A model generated the notes under the pieces. It was not told the DNA's origin. It was given only the letters and a program-made list of their open reading frames with translations, and did no database searches. DNA of 64,000 bases from Temnothorax longispinosus (lineage: Eukaryota; Arthropoda; Insecta; Hymenoptera; Formicidae): positions 9,836,874 through 9,900,873 of the forward strand of contig NC_092364.1 in NCBI RefSeq assembly GCF_030848805.1, read 5' to 3'. The position numbers were made by a program, and so were the translations under genes. Shown in pieces: positions 20,827-31,872 of the stretch (positions are counted from its first letter, which is position 1; each line of letters begins with the position of its first letter).

Positions 20827-23690
20827 AATCTTCTTCTTATGACGCCGTCTCCTTTCGAAGGTTGGCGATCCAAATGGCCAACATAGTCTTAGATACGGCC
20901 ATGCAAAAGATGTCCACTGAAGTACAGCCAAACCATCTTCTGATGTCTTTCAGCCAGGAATTTTGGCGCTTGCCGATGGATCTCTTCCCTTGAATCTTTC
21001 CTTGGATGATCAGTCGCATGAGTTCGTATTTTTCTCCTCGCATCAGGTGTCCTATATATCTCGTCTTTCTCTCCCTGATTGTTAACATGAGTTCCTTCTG
21101 CTTATGCATACGGTTGAGGACTTCCTCATTGGTTATTTTATTTACCCATGATATGCGCAACATACGACGGTACAGATACATCTCGAAAGCATCTATTTTC
21201 TTTTCCATATTTGGGTCAAGAGTCCAGCTTTCGCAACCGTATAACAGGGTAGAGAATATGTAGCATCTGATCATACGGACCCTGAAGTCCAAACTTAGAT
21301 CCGATCTCGTGAAGAACGTCTTCATATTCGTAAATGTTCTCCTAGCCTGCTCGATTCTTGATCTGATCTCTTTCTTAGGGTCATATAGACTGGTCATGAT
21401 GGTTCCAAGATATTTGAAGGACGAGACTTGTTCCACAGTTGCCCCCTTAATAATCAGATGTGCACGCACATGTGTCTTAGAGAAAACCATGGTTTTGGTT
21501 TTCGTAGTATTCGTGAAGAGGCCAAAGCTTTCACTGTGTCGAACTATGCGGTCCATCATGTTTTGCAATCATGCATGTTCTCTGCTAACACAACGGTATT
21601 GTCAGCATATCTGATATTATTAATCGACCTGCCATTAATCCTGATTCCACCAGTAATTCCCTCTAGAGCTTCTTTGAAAATAGCCTCCGAGTATATATTG
21701 AATAGTAGTGGTGATAAGACGCATTCCTGCCGCACTCCTTTTTTGATGAAAGTTGTTTCCGACGTTGCTGATTCCAGTCTAACTTCTGCGGTTTGTTGCC
21801 AGTAGAGGTTTGAGATTAATCGTATTTCTTCTCTGTCGATCCCAGTCGCTCTGAGGATCTTTATCATCTTATGATGTTTGACGCAGTCGAATGCTTTTCT
21901 ATAGCCAATGAAGCATGCAAATACATTGATGTTCATGTCTCTGCATCTTTATGTTAGTACGTTCAAGGAGAACAACGCTTCGCGAGTGCCAAGACCATTC
22001 CTGAATCCGAATTGGGTTTCATCCAGCTGGTACTCGCATTTCCTGAAGATTCGGGTGTGAATTATTCTAACGAATATTTTTAGAACATGAGACATGAGAC
22101 TAATCATGCGATAGTCATCACAGCGTGAGGCCTGAGTCTTTTTAGGTAGAGTAATAAATGTTGATTTCAACCAGTCGGAAGGGATATTACCTGATCTATA
22201 AATCGCATTGAAAAGTGCGATCAGTAGATCTAGTCCCTTACCTTCTCGGTCGGCTATCAGTTTAATGACTTCAGCATATACGCTGTCTGGGCCAGTGGCT
22301 TTTCCGTTTTTCTGAGCTTCTATTGCGTGGACAACCTCGTACTTGGTAATTTCTAGGCCGCACTCGTTTATGTTTTTGTCTACTTGCGGCGGCGTATTTG
22401 GTCTGTCGTCATCAAAGAGCTCCTCCACGTATTTCTTCCATACTTGCAGTTTTGCTTCCACTCCCGTGATTATTTCGTTGTTAGCATCTCGTAGGGTTAG
22501 AACTTGATGTCTTCGGGCACGATTTGTCATTTCTTTTACTTTTTTGTGCACATTGAACGCGTCATGTTTTTCTTGAAGTACTTCGATTTCCTTGAATTTC
22601 TCAGACTGTTCTTTTGCCTCTCTGCATTTTCTCCTAATCTTTTTATTGATTTCTTTGTATAGCCGAGGATTTGGTTTTTGTATCCTTCTTTCGGTCATGA
22701 GCTCTAAAATTTCCGTGGTCATTCACTCCTTTTTTCTTTCTACCTCGGGGAATCCGATATCCTGAACCTGTATCTCCGTTATGGTGGTCTTTATCTTATC
22801 CCAGGTTCTTTCTATTTTCACTGTGGTTTGTTCTGGTCTCTGAATTTTCTTCAGTTCATCCTCGAGTTTCGAGCTCACGTGTGTCTGCATGTCTGGTTTT
22901 TGCAGCTGTTTGATATCTATTTTTTGTGGTGTTCTTGCCTTCCTGACTTTTGTAAGACGTCGCATTCGGAAGTCCATGACGACTGGGTTGTGGTCACTGT
23001 AAATATCTGCACCAGGATATGTTTTTACTGTTTGCACATATTTTCTCAGCTTTGTTCCTATTAAGATAAAATCAATTTGATTTCTTAAGATTTTTTCTCT
23101 GGCATCAGCAGGAGACTTCCAGGTGTATAATCTTCTAGGATGTTGCTTGAAGAACGTATTAGCGACAAGGAGATTATTTTTGGCGCAAAACTGGACGAGT
23201 CTATCTCCCCTAGTATTTCTTTCAACCAGGCCATACTGCCCTACAGTATCATCTTCTGCACCGGATCCGACTTTTGCATTAAAGTCATCAATGACCATGG
23301 TTAGTTCTCCTTTCTTTGTGAGCCGCATAGCTTCATCTATTTTGGAGTAGAATTTTTCCGTTTCTGCATCCGTCTTGTCATTCGTTGGCGCATATACTTG
23401 TATGACATTCAGCGCTCGGTGCGAGGTTTGCAGTTTCAGCATCATAACCCGGTCATTTAAGGGTATAAACTCTGCAATTGATTCAGCAACTGCATTATTT
23501 ACAAGAATGGCCGTTCCATATCTATGGTTGGTATCTGAGCCTCCAGAGTAGCATATGACACCGTTGCTTGTTTTCTGCATGCCAGATCCAGGCCATCTAA
23601 CTTCGCCGAGTCCTAATATATCGATGTTCCAGCGTTTTTCGATAATCCAGCGTTTTTCAGAAAAGGAGAGCAACGCCCTTTTAAAATATT
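20827..23690 (-). mobile_element. LINE A, APE-type non-LTR retrotransposon (RTE/CFDP2-like), 5' truncated
   Basis: On the - strand an endonuclease domain (23673-22726) is followed in the same frame by reverse transcriptase sequences (22722-21949, 21936-21556) and, after a frameshift near 21560, by the C-terminal part (21568-20837). The 3' end carries a GAAGAAG-like tail (complement of CTTCTTCTT at 20828-20837). The 5' end starts inside the endonuclease, the normal 5' truncation of LINEs. It is inserted in the gene of the TTAA element. Confidence 0.85.
20837..23673 (-). pseudogene. LINE A endonuclease/reverse transcriptase ORF
   Basis: The endonuclease part has GLGEVRW (catalytic Glu), DDFNAKVGSG and YSDHNPVVMDF (Asp/His of APE-type endonuclease). 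The annotation 'craniofacial development protein 2-like' is often given to this domain. The reverse transcriptase has NGKATGPDSVYAEVIK, FITLPKKTQASRCDDYRMIS, RQECVLSPLLFNIY and the catalytic box as YADN rather than YADD, so activity was lost. The C-terminus includes KYLGTIMTSLYDPKKEI and LLYGCESWTLD, typical of the thumb and beyond. Breaks: a TGA at 22723-22725 (Trp likely), a TAA at 21949-21951 and a frameshift near 21560. Confidence 0.85.
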
Positions 23691-24310
23691 ATCTCAATCG
23701 GAAAAATATACAAAAGCTTTCTCAGATTTAGGAAACATATCGTGTAACAAGGACTATTGTGTACTAGAAATTTATACGAGTCACTTATACGGAATCACAT
23801 CGAAAAAACGAATTCAATCAGTCAATAGTGCTCGATTTGAGATGTTCTTAAGAAATTATAAAATAAAAGATATTAATGAGCCCTTTCAAAAAAATCATTT
23901 GAAAATTTCGACGCATCCAGTTTGCTTCCTTGTCAGTCAGAACTACGACAGCAATTTGAAAGGGCGAGATACATAGCAAATATCTGATCAAATTCACACT
24001 TAAAAGTACACTTAAAAGTTCACACTTAAAAGTACCAACGGATCTCAAACCTACTGATTGTGGCTGGGTAGATCAAGAATCCATGTACGATTTTAAATGG
24101 TTTGATGGGCCTCAATTACCGTCAACAGTCAAAGATGTTATAATAAATTACAAAGAATCTGAAGGTAAAGTATTTAATTATTACATGATACATACTTTTC
24201 ATTGTACAACAGTTTTTATAAAAATATTAATTTATGTTCCAGATGATGAATCTGATATTAATTATACCAGCGACGAGGATATTGATGATCAGTCAGATTG
24301 TGAATGTTAA
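23641..24310 (+). pseudogene. Unclassified element protein, C-terminal part after the LINE
   Basis: One frame from about 23650 reads AFFRKGEQRPFKILSQSEK and later LEIYTSHLYG and NSARFEMFLRNY. After a frameshifted stretch (about 23940-24060), 24083-24310 gives MYDFKWFDGPQLPSTVKDVI and an acidic end (SDINYTSDEDIDDQSDCEC). This fits the C-terminal half of the protein begun at 19685. The piece of about 30 codons expected between 20826 and 23641 seems to be missing, so the LINE insertion was accompanied by a small deletion, or decay followed. Confidence 0.45.
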
Positions 24311-24344
24311 TAATAAAATTACTATTTTTATCCTGTAAAAAGAG

Positions 24345-24690
24345 AAAGCTGATTGAAGTTTGGAACGTTCTTGGAGCGATTATATAAAAATGGTTTGGCC
24401 CATTTTTCCTTTGGCACAGAGGACCTCCTGAGTGCCGCACACAAAATACAAAATAGAGGAATACGATACACCCTGCGGAAGACACTCTTATATACCAAAA
24501 ACCTACCCCGAGATCACTTAAAAAATTCTGCCCTTGCTAAAAATGGTTTGGCCTATTTCTACTTTGGCACAGAGGATCTCCTGAGCGCCGCACACGAAAT
24601 ACAAAATAGAGGAATACGATACACCCTGCGGAAGACACCCTTATATACCAAAAACCTACTCCGAGATCACTTAAAAAATTCTGCCCTTGC
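24345..24690 (+). repeat. 153-bp tandem repeats, about 2.2 copies, + orientation
   Basis: The unit translates as NGLAHFSFGTEDLLSAAHKI and continues to LKNSAL (51 codons). It is the inverse of the longer array at 25310-26761. The two arrays share their outer ends (GATTGAAG...GGAACGTTCTT), so they form a large inverted repeat around 24691-25309. Confidence 0.85.
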
Positions 24691-25309
24691 GCGGACGCGA
24701 ACTTACGTCGCGCGTGATACAAAGGTCCGGCGTTGCGCGGATGACAACGCGTACAACGACGCACACAACGACGCGCGCAACGACCACCTCGGATGAACTA
24801 AATCGCGACTTTTGGTAGCGGGGTCGCGCGGCATGGATCTTTGGCTCGCTCTCTCGCCCTCTCACTCGCTCTTTCGTGGTTACTCGCTACCGAGAAACAG
24901 CGCTATCCATCGATGGCTGTCCAACCGTACAAGATTTTCGAGGATGACGACAACGATGATGACAACGTTTCTTCCCGATTCGAATTTTGCATCGCAAAAT
25001 ATCCGCCTTTAGGTCACATTGAGGAAAAATAAAAACACTTTCATTATGTAATTCGAACCCAAGCTTTTTAGTGAGCCTACTTAGAACTTGATCAGATCAG
25101 CCGTTATTGTGATCCGATAATCTCGGGTACTCGTAGTAACTCACCGACTCGCGTAAAGATACACGGGGCGATTTTGCGCTGCACGCGAACTTGGCGCGAG
25201 ACATTACCGTGTCTCTTGATTTTTTATCTAATACCTTAGATCTCAGAATTGTTTAAATTGTCTCAGAGTATTGGATTGCTCTCTTTTGTATTCCGTACGT
25301 GGCACTCAA
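24691..25309. other. Unique sequence between the inverted 153-bp arrays
   Basis: GC-rich for the first 250 bases (a repeated ACGACGCGCA-like phrase at 24750-24790, and CTCGCTCTCTCGCCCTCTCA near 24845), then AT-richer. No gene was recognised. Confidence 0.5.
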
Positions 25310-26761
25310 AAGATTCTTTGTGTCAAAGGAGAAATGGGCCAAACCATTTTTAGCAAGGGCAGAATTTTTCAAGTAATCTCGGGGTAGGTTTTTTGTATAT
25401 AAGGGTGTCTTCCGCAGGGTGTATCGTATTCCTCTATTTTGGATTTCGTGTGCGGCACTCAGGAGGCCCTCTGTGCCAAAAGACAAATGGGCCAAACCAT
25501 TTTTAGGAAAAACAGAATTTTTTAAGTGATCTCGGGGTAGGTTTTTGGTACATAAGGGTGTCTTCCGCAGGGTGTATCGTATTCCTCTATTTTGTATTTT
25601 GTGTGCCGCACTCAAGAGGTCCTCTGTGCCAAAGGAGAAATGGGACAAACCATTTTTAGCAAGGGCAGAATTTTTTAAGTGATCTCCTGGTAGGTTTTTG
25701 GTATATAAGGATGTCTTCCGCAGGGTGTATCGTATTCCTCTATTTTGTATTTCGTGTGCGGCACTTACACGGTCCTCTGTGCCAAAGGAGAAATGGGTCA
25801 AACCATTTTTAGCAAGGGCAGAATTTTTTAAGTGATCTCGGGGTAGGTTTTTGGTATATAAGGGTGTCTTCCGCAGGGTGTATCGTATTCCTCTATTTTG
25901 GATTTCGTGTGCGGCACTCAGGAGGCCCTCTGTGCCAAAAGACAAATGGGCCAAACCATTTTTAGGAAAAACAGAATTTTTTAAGTGATCTCGGGGTAGG
26001 TTTTTGGTACATAAGGGTGTCTTCCGCAGGGTGTATCGTATTCCTCTATTTTGTATTTTGTGTGCCGCACTCAAGAGGTCCTCTGTGCCAAAGGAGAAAT
26101 GGGACAAACCATTTTTAGCAAGGGCAGAATTTTTTAAGTGATCTCCTGGTAGGTTTTTGGTATATAAGGATGTCTTCCGCAGGGTGTATCGTATTCCTCT
26201 ATTTTGTATTTCGTGTGCGGCACTTACACGGTCCTCTGTGCCAAAGGAGAAATGGGTCAAACCATTTTTAGCAAGGGCAGAATTTTTTAAGTGATCTCGG
26301 GGTAGGTTTTTGGTATATAAGGGTGTCTTCCGCAGGGTGTATCGTATTCCTCTATTTTGTATTTTGTGTGCGGCACTCAGGAGGTCCTCTGTGCCAAAGG
26401 AGAAATGGGCCAAACCATTTTTAGCAAGGGCAGAATTTTTTAAGTGATCTCGGGGTAGGTTTTTGGTATATAAGGGTGTCTTCCGCAGGGTGTATCGTAT
26501 TCCTCTATTTTGTATTTTGTGTGCCGCACTCAGGAGATCCTCTGTGCCAAAGGAGAAATGGGCCAAACCATTTTTAGCCTGGGCAGAATTTTTCAAGTGA
26601 TCTCGGGGTAGGTTTTTGGTATATAAGGGTGTTTTCCGCAGGGTGTATCGTATTCCTCTATTTTGTATTTTGTGTGCGGCACTCAGGAGGTCTTCTGTGC
26701 CAAAGAAAAAATGGGCCAAATCATTTTTATATAATCGCTCTAAGAACGTTCCAACCTTCAA
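25310..26761 (-). repeat. 153-bp tandem array, about 9.5 copies, open as one 502-codon frame on the - strand
   Basis: On the - strand the frame from 26761 to 25253 starts MKVGTFLERLYKN and repeats a 51-residue unit (KNGLAHFSFGTEDLLSAAHK ... RYTLRKTPLYTKNLPRDHLK) without any stop. Variant units mark a higher-order pattern: a block of three units (GLTHFSFGTEDRVSAAHE, then GLSHF with PLCTKN, then VFPKNGLAHLSFGTEG) occurs twice in succession, so a 459-bp duplication is recent. The unit length is a multiple of three, which alone can keep one frame open. No known domain is recognised. I cannot decide between a repetitive protein and a satellite-like subterminal repeat of the element, but the latter is more likely. 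Confidence 0.8.
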
Positions 26762-26888
26762 TCAGCTAAAGAGAATATATTATTTTTCAAGTAATTATTA
26801 ATACTTTTGTGTTATTTATATTTATCCTTCGTTTTGCTGCTTGTAATTTATCTGTAATTCATCAAAAGTTTTATTTATAAAAAGATAA

Positions 26889-27341
26889 TTTGCCAGAACT
26901 GCACCTTATTATTTAAATTTTAAAGAATCGTTTTCCGTTTTACCGACTCCTTACGATATTATCATTTTTCATATACTTAGCCATCGTTTTGACTTCCGGA
27001 AATTAATATCCAATTTTTTAAAGCCTTAAATAATATAAAAACAAATCGCCAGAACTGCACCTTGTCATTAAAATTTAAACAATTTTTTTACAAGTTTATC
27101 GACTTCTGGCAACGTTTTAGCCCCGGCTTAGACTTCTGGCAATAATTTTCCGTTATTTCTACAGTTAAAAACTACAACTTCACAAAATATCAGAACTGCA
27201 CTAAAAGATTTTATTTTGATTAAAAATAAACGCGTTTGACCGCCCGCCCACGCTTCCCTCCCCGGGAGCGACTTCTGGCTGCAGTGCTACCTGCTTTTCA
27301 GATAGTAAGGAGGGTTTTCATATACAAATTTTGACTGCATC
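26889..27341 (-). repeat. Right terminal inverted repeat
   Basis: Reverse complement of 18811-19264 with scattered differences (for example GACTGCATC at the very end where the left end would predict GACTGCACC). Confidence 0.85.
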
Positions 27342-27865
27342 TTATCATTTTTAATTTTCGTAGCCAGCTCTTAGACTATACTATACGTTAAATTAGGCAG
27401 GTATTGCTGGCGTTTCTCAGTTTCAGGATAGGGCGGCAGAACTGCTCCGGTTTCGGCAGGTTGGCGCCATCCGGCGGAATGCGGACGTACCGCCGAAATC
27501 GGAGCCGAGGATCGATGTCGCTCAAGGATCACTGTTGGGTCGATCGCGAGAGAGGAAGGATGTCCAGCAAGGACTGAAGGACCGAAGACGCCCGGAAAAT
27601 TGTGAACGACCAGCAATCCCGAGTACCAAGGTAACGGGGTATCGCGTGGCGGAGGGTCGCGTACCGTAGTCTATTTTCTTGAGAAGCCCGTTTAATCCAG
27701 TGGATCGAAGCGTGGATAATTTAAAGATTCGCGTACGATTTATCGATCGTCGCGTACTTGTCGTGAATCCTTCGGGATTATCGGGAATTAGGGACAGACT
27801 ACTCCGCCCGCAACCGCCTCGTGTATAGTAAAAGAGGTCAATCTCCGGTTGGCTCCCCGGAAAAA
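27342..27865. other. GC-richer spacer without recognisable gene
   Basis: Contains CGCGATCG-type and GGCGCCATCCGGCGG phrases and resembles LTR or element-end sequence, but no boundary or gene could be defined. Copia-1 gag, expected to continue after the TTAA element, is not visible here. Confidence 0.35.
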
Positions 27866-28010
27866 AAAAATTATATATTACTATATATAAACATATAAAA
27901 TTATGTATAATTATATATAAGTATGTATTCTTTTATATATAATTTAATATAATTATATTTAGATTCTTATATAAAATTATATAAAATTTTATATAATTAT
28001 ATATAATATA

Positions 28011-28050
<40 letters not shown>

Positions 28051-28308
28051 AGCATATATAATTTTGTATAAATCACAGAAAATTTTAAAATGTATATTTA
28101 TATATAATAATATATAAATATATATTAAAATATATAATTATATAAAATATATGTTTTTATATAATTATATCAAATTATATCTGATTTCTCACGTAAAATT
28201 ATATATAATTTTATATAATTATATATATTAATATATTTTTATAAAAATGAATTAGAATTTTTCTAAATAAGTAAATCCTAAAATATATAAATTATATAAT
28301 TATATATA
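27866..28308. repeat. AT-rich degenerate array (TATATAATTATATAAA-like)
   Basis: Dense alternation of TATATA, ATAATTATA and AAAATTATAT phrases over more than 400 bases. It matches in character the arrays at 37079-37545 and 38895-38960. The central part includes an uninterrupted (TA)n of about 20 units near 28010-28050. Confidence 0.85.
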
Positions 28309-28546
28309 AGGACCTAAGATTTATGCATCATTTAAAAATGCCTGATTATGCTTGAAATTTTATTGAAATTATGCAAATATATGCGGTCTAAAATAAGCTA
28401 AATTTTGGCGTGTATGATCTTGTTTCTTAGTATGTACTTTAAATACCATTATTGCTTTGGGACAAACTACTGTCTAGCAGTAGAGATGGAGTTTAATGAG
28501 TACACTGAGGGTCGAGGGAAATAAGAAATCAAAATACAGATACAAT

Positions 28547-28846
28547 TGTGGAGATTTGCGTATTCATTTTATATTGATCTGTTTATATACGTTGCAATTA
28601 TTCACTGTATTTTATTTTAAGCTCATGTAAACGAACTTTAGTTTTTCTTATGTACACACTGCGCATCTGTTAAAGGTGGCGAACCTGATCTTTTTCTCCT
28701 CGTGTATATTCTACTCTATGTTACGCCATCTCTATGTTCTTTATGTTCAACCAAGATGTCGTCGTTCGGTCGTAAGAGAAACGACACGATATTATAATAA
28801 AAGTTTATTTTGTGTCAATCCTGCTTTCAATCAATTGCATCCTACA
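28547..28846 (+). repeat. 5' LTR of copia-2
   Basis: 300 bases, TGTGGAG...CCTACA, with an ATAATAAAAG poly(A)-type region at about 28794. Followed at once by the primer region. Confidence 0.95.
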
Positions 28847-28850
28847 ATTC

Positions 28851-28862
28851 TGGTAGCAGAGC
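28851..28862 (+). other. Primer-binding region of copia-2
   Basis: TGGTAGCAGAGC lies four bases after the LTR end; TGGTAGCAGAGC-type primer sites are common in copia-like elements. The tRNA was not assigned. Confidence 0.55.
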
Positions 28863-28944
28863 GTGGTTGCCGCGTTTGGAGAAAGAAGCTGCCGAGAAAA
28901 GAAAAGCAAAAAGCCGGAAGAAAAGTTTTTGAGCAGCAATCAAG

Positions 28945-29828
28945 ATGGACAAGATACCGATAGGTTCTGTTCCACAACTCACGACTGAGAACTACCACGT
29001 TTGGGCTATGAAATTAGAAGCAGTATTAAGCCTGAAGAAGGTGAAATACGTTCTTACGACGAACCGACCTACAGGCGACAGAGAGCGCGAAAAATGGGAC
29101 AGCGATAACGATGACGTCGTATCCATTATAAAACTAACCTTGTCCGACGACCAAGCCATGCAGTTTATGGATGGGAACAACGCGAGGGACCTGTAGGAGA
29201 AGATCAAAGAAACCTATGTAGGGCGCCTTGAAGATTCTAAAATCGACGCCACAGTTGAACTACGTAGCATAACAATGGGCGATAAGGAGACAGGGGCGGA
29301 TTACGTCGCACGTGCACGAGGTCTAGCGTCAAAATGCAAAGGTCTGGGCGTCAATATCTCAGATCGTGAGCTTGTATATTACATTGTGAGAGGCTTGAAC
29401 GGTAAATTTAGCCGTTTAAGGAATACACTTAAAACACAACGAGAAACTCGACGACATACTAGAAGACTTAGGAGAAGAAGAAAGCGAGTTATCTAACCAG
29501 AAGAAGCGTAACGATGCAGCCTACGCAGCGAGAGATGGAAAACGCAACGCCGGGAAGAAATGTTACGTATGCAAAAAGCCCGGGCACCAAGCAAAAACAT
29601 GCTGGCACCGAAGATCCAATGACAACGATGGTGAGAAAAAGGACCGACAACAAGACAGGGACCGACAACAGGACAGGGAACGTGGAAACCAGCGCAGCGA
29701 TGCACAACAACAAGGTCGTCCACAACAAAATCGCCAAGATGGACGCAACGATCGGAACGAAAAAGCCAACGAGGCAACTGATGATTATGCATTCGAAGCA
29801 TGCGATGAAGATTGTGCAGACGATAATC
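28945..29828 (+). pseudogene. gag: Copia-2 gag with stop and frameshift
   Basis: The ATG at 28945 begins MDKIPIGSVPQLTTENYHVW, a typical copia gag N-terminus (x-L-x-x-x-N-Y-x-x-W). A TAG at 29194-29196 interrupts it, the frame continues to about 29440, and then it shifts. In the next frame the zinc knuckle CYVCKKPGHQAKTC (CX2CX4HX4C, from 29561) is followed by a long Gln/Arg/Asp-rich stretch (about 29610-29770). Gag coats the element RNA. The reading frame leads straight into the protease. Confidence 0.85.
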
Positions 29829-30297
29829 GTAGAGTAAGTTGGGTACTAGATAGCAGTTGCAGTAGTCACATGATTAAAGAGAAATATGTAACTGACGATT
29901 TTGATTACATAAGCGGTAACGTTTTTCTGGCGGGTAAGGGTAGTGTGTTAAACTCAAAAGGAATCGGCTCAATTAACAGTAAATTTGAGATTGATAATAA
30001 ATACGGTTATAATGTATGTCTCAAGGATACCCTATTTGTACCTGAATTAAGAAATAATTTACTTTCCGTACAAAAATTGGACGAAATGGGTTATAAAGTA
30101 ATATTCGGTAACGACTTAGCATTAATCTACGATAATAATAAAATACTTGTGGGTAAAGGAATTAAAAATGATTCTAAATATATTATAGAGAGCGAGATTG
30201 CAGTCGATACTTGTTTTGTAAGCATGGAAAATACGAAAAACATAAGAAATGCAATGTTATGGCATAAACGCCTGGCTCATTTGAATCCTCAGTATAT
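29829..30297 (+). pseudogene. pol: Copia-2 protease and start of integrase
   Basis: The protease active-site region reads VSWVLDSSCSSHM, where the usual D-S/T-G is D-S-S, followed by LVPELRNNLLSV-type protease sequence (here FVPELRNNLLSVQKL). The GAG-pre-integrase motif MLWHKRLAHLNPQY then marks the integrase start, and the frame is cut at 30297 by the 1575-bp insertion. Confidence 0.85.
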
Positions 30298-31872
30298 TGT
30301 TGCGCTGCGCTTCGCTATCGCACAATCACTCGCGTTTGCGCCGCGCACTCCCGGACTCGTGTAATAAAAGAGGGTGAACACTTTATTACAAAAGGAACTC
30401 AGGTTTATTACGAATTCTGTACAAGCGTTTCAGGTGGAGAATACGTCCGAACGATCGGAGTCTCCCTGTAGATCTGACAGTCGTCGTGAAAATCAATACA
30501 TCAACAAACCGGTCTTTAAGGTTGTATGACCCGTAAGATCTCTGCCAAAAGTTTAAGAAACGTAACATAAAGCTAATTAACATATTTAAGAAGATATTCT
30601 TTACTGGAAAGTAATATTTATATTAATATTTTATTAAAATAACGGTTGCCTGTGTTTTTAAGAGCTATAGAGACATTTTTATGCATATTTTCTCGTATGT
30701 AAACTTTCACTTTTAATGATTTTTAGAAAGACTGTACCTGACTTGCAACTGACACAAACTAAAATCTGAAAGTGTGAAAATCTTTAAAAAGTAACAAAAC
30801 ATAGTAATTACTGTTTAAAAATACTAATGAAATTATATTACGTTATTTATTTACGTCATTTATTGATAAATTAAATACAATAGCTCTCATAAAAAAGTAT
30901 TTTGATCGCGACAACGTCGCATTTTCTGTAAGTTGATAGAATTGATCTCACTCGACATCAGCTGCGTGAACGCGAAGTGTCCTCCGAGCACGTGTAATAT
31001 ACAGACGCATCGTTTGAGGTTAGTTTTCGCTTGCGCTACAAAAATGCCAAAAGTAAAACGTTACATGTGCCATGGAATTGTTACAATCATCTGGTGTGGT
31101 TTCGACTCGTGTCTTCAAATTACGTTTCCCAGTATTTGTCTGTGCTAACCGTTGATTGTACACTTTTTCAGTGACAACTTTTCCTTTCCACATGTAACGT
31201 TTTACTTTCGGCATTTTCGTAACGCAAGCAAAAACTAACCTCAAACGATGCGTCTGTATATTACACGTGCTCGGAGCGTATTTTCGATACACAAGAGGCT
31301 CTATTGGAAAAAGTAACGGACCTCTGTAGTATTTGTTATCCTTTACGGAGAGTGACGGAGAGAGAGGTTCTAATGTGACGTCATAGTGCGCTGTTGCCGG
31401 ATCTTTGTACTTACGAGTTCAGCGAGACCAAGCGAGACTGTTCTCTGTTTGCTTTTTATTCAATATTTCAGAAAATATCTTCGAAGTCATAATTTTTTTG
31501 GTTCTAATTTGTTTGTAAGATGTTTATTAATATTTCTGCAAAGTTTTAAAAGGATGCCATATTTTCTTCGATATTAATTTCTCAAATGAAGTTGAAAAAA
31601 TAGTGAAACTTGATGAATTCCCATAAGAGCCCATGTTAAATTCAAATTGTTATAACTTTTGAACGGGCCTCGCAAACTTGTTCAAACTTGGCACAATGCT
31701 TTATTATTATAATACTCATCACCTGACAAAGTTTGAAGAATTTGGCATTTTTTCTTCTAAGGGGTCATACAACCTTAAGGACCGCGCTTCGACTTGAAGC
31801 TATTCGAGCGAAGTTCGGGCTCCTCGTGATCGAAGTTCCGCGCGCAACGGGTGTCTCAACACGGGCGCAACA
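30298..31872. mobile_element. 1575-bp insertion in copia-2 integrase, LTR-like ends, ATAT target duplication
   Basis: Ends are TGTTGCGC...GCGCAACA, flanked by ATAT on both sides (30294-30297, 31873-31876). Without the insertion and one ATAT, the integrase frame resumes exactly (PQYI then DRLIKE). The left part contains GTGTAATAAAAGAGG, a poly(A)-like signal as in LTRs. Inside lies a large imperfect inverted repeat (about 30995-31075 against 31190-31275). TG...CA ends with a 4-bp ATAT duplication would fit a solo LTR of a gypsy-type element, but the internal palindrome is unusual for an LTR. Confidence 0.75.
31020..31292 (-). CDS. Small ORF over the inverted repeat, MPKVKRYMWKGK type
   Basis: The - strand frame contains MPKVKRYMWKGKVVTEKVYN and QRLAQTNTGKRN, a basic pattern that I associate with N-termini of uncharacterised insect element proteins. 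One arm of the palindrome also encodes MPKVKRYM on the + strand (31044-31067), consistent with an inverted duplication of a first exon. The frame is short and its expression is doubtful. Confidence 0.25.
   Translation of the reverse strand: MYRKYAPSTCNIQTHRLRLVFACVTKMPKVKRYMWKGKVVTEKVYNQRLAQTNTGKRNLKTRVETTPDDCNNSMAHVTFYFWHFCSASEN

Larger units (their letters stand above)
18811..27341. mobile_element. TTAA-flanked 8.5 kb element with 450-bp terminal inverted repeats, class uncertain
   Basis: The left end GGTGCAGTC follows TTAA (18807-18810). The right end is the inverted sequence GACTGCATC at 27333-27341, followed by TTAT (27342-27345). The first about 454 bases are repeated inverted at the right end with few mismatches. 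Within each end the phrase AAGGTGCAGTTCTGGC or a close variant recurs two to three times. Inside are an unclassified gene broken by a LINE, two hairpins, and an inverted pair of 153-bp repeat arrays. A TTAA target suggests piggyBac- or Kolobok-like transposition, but no known transposase was recognised. Confidence 0.7.
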
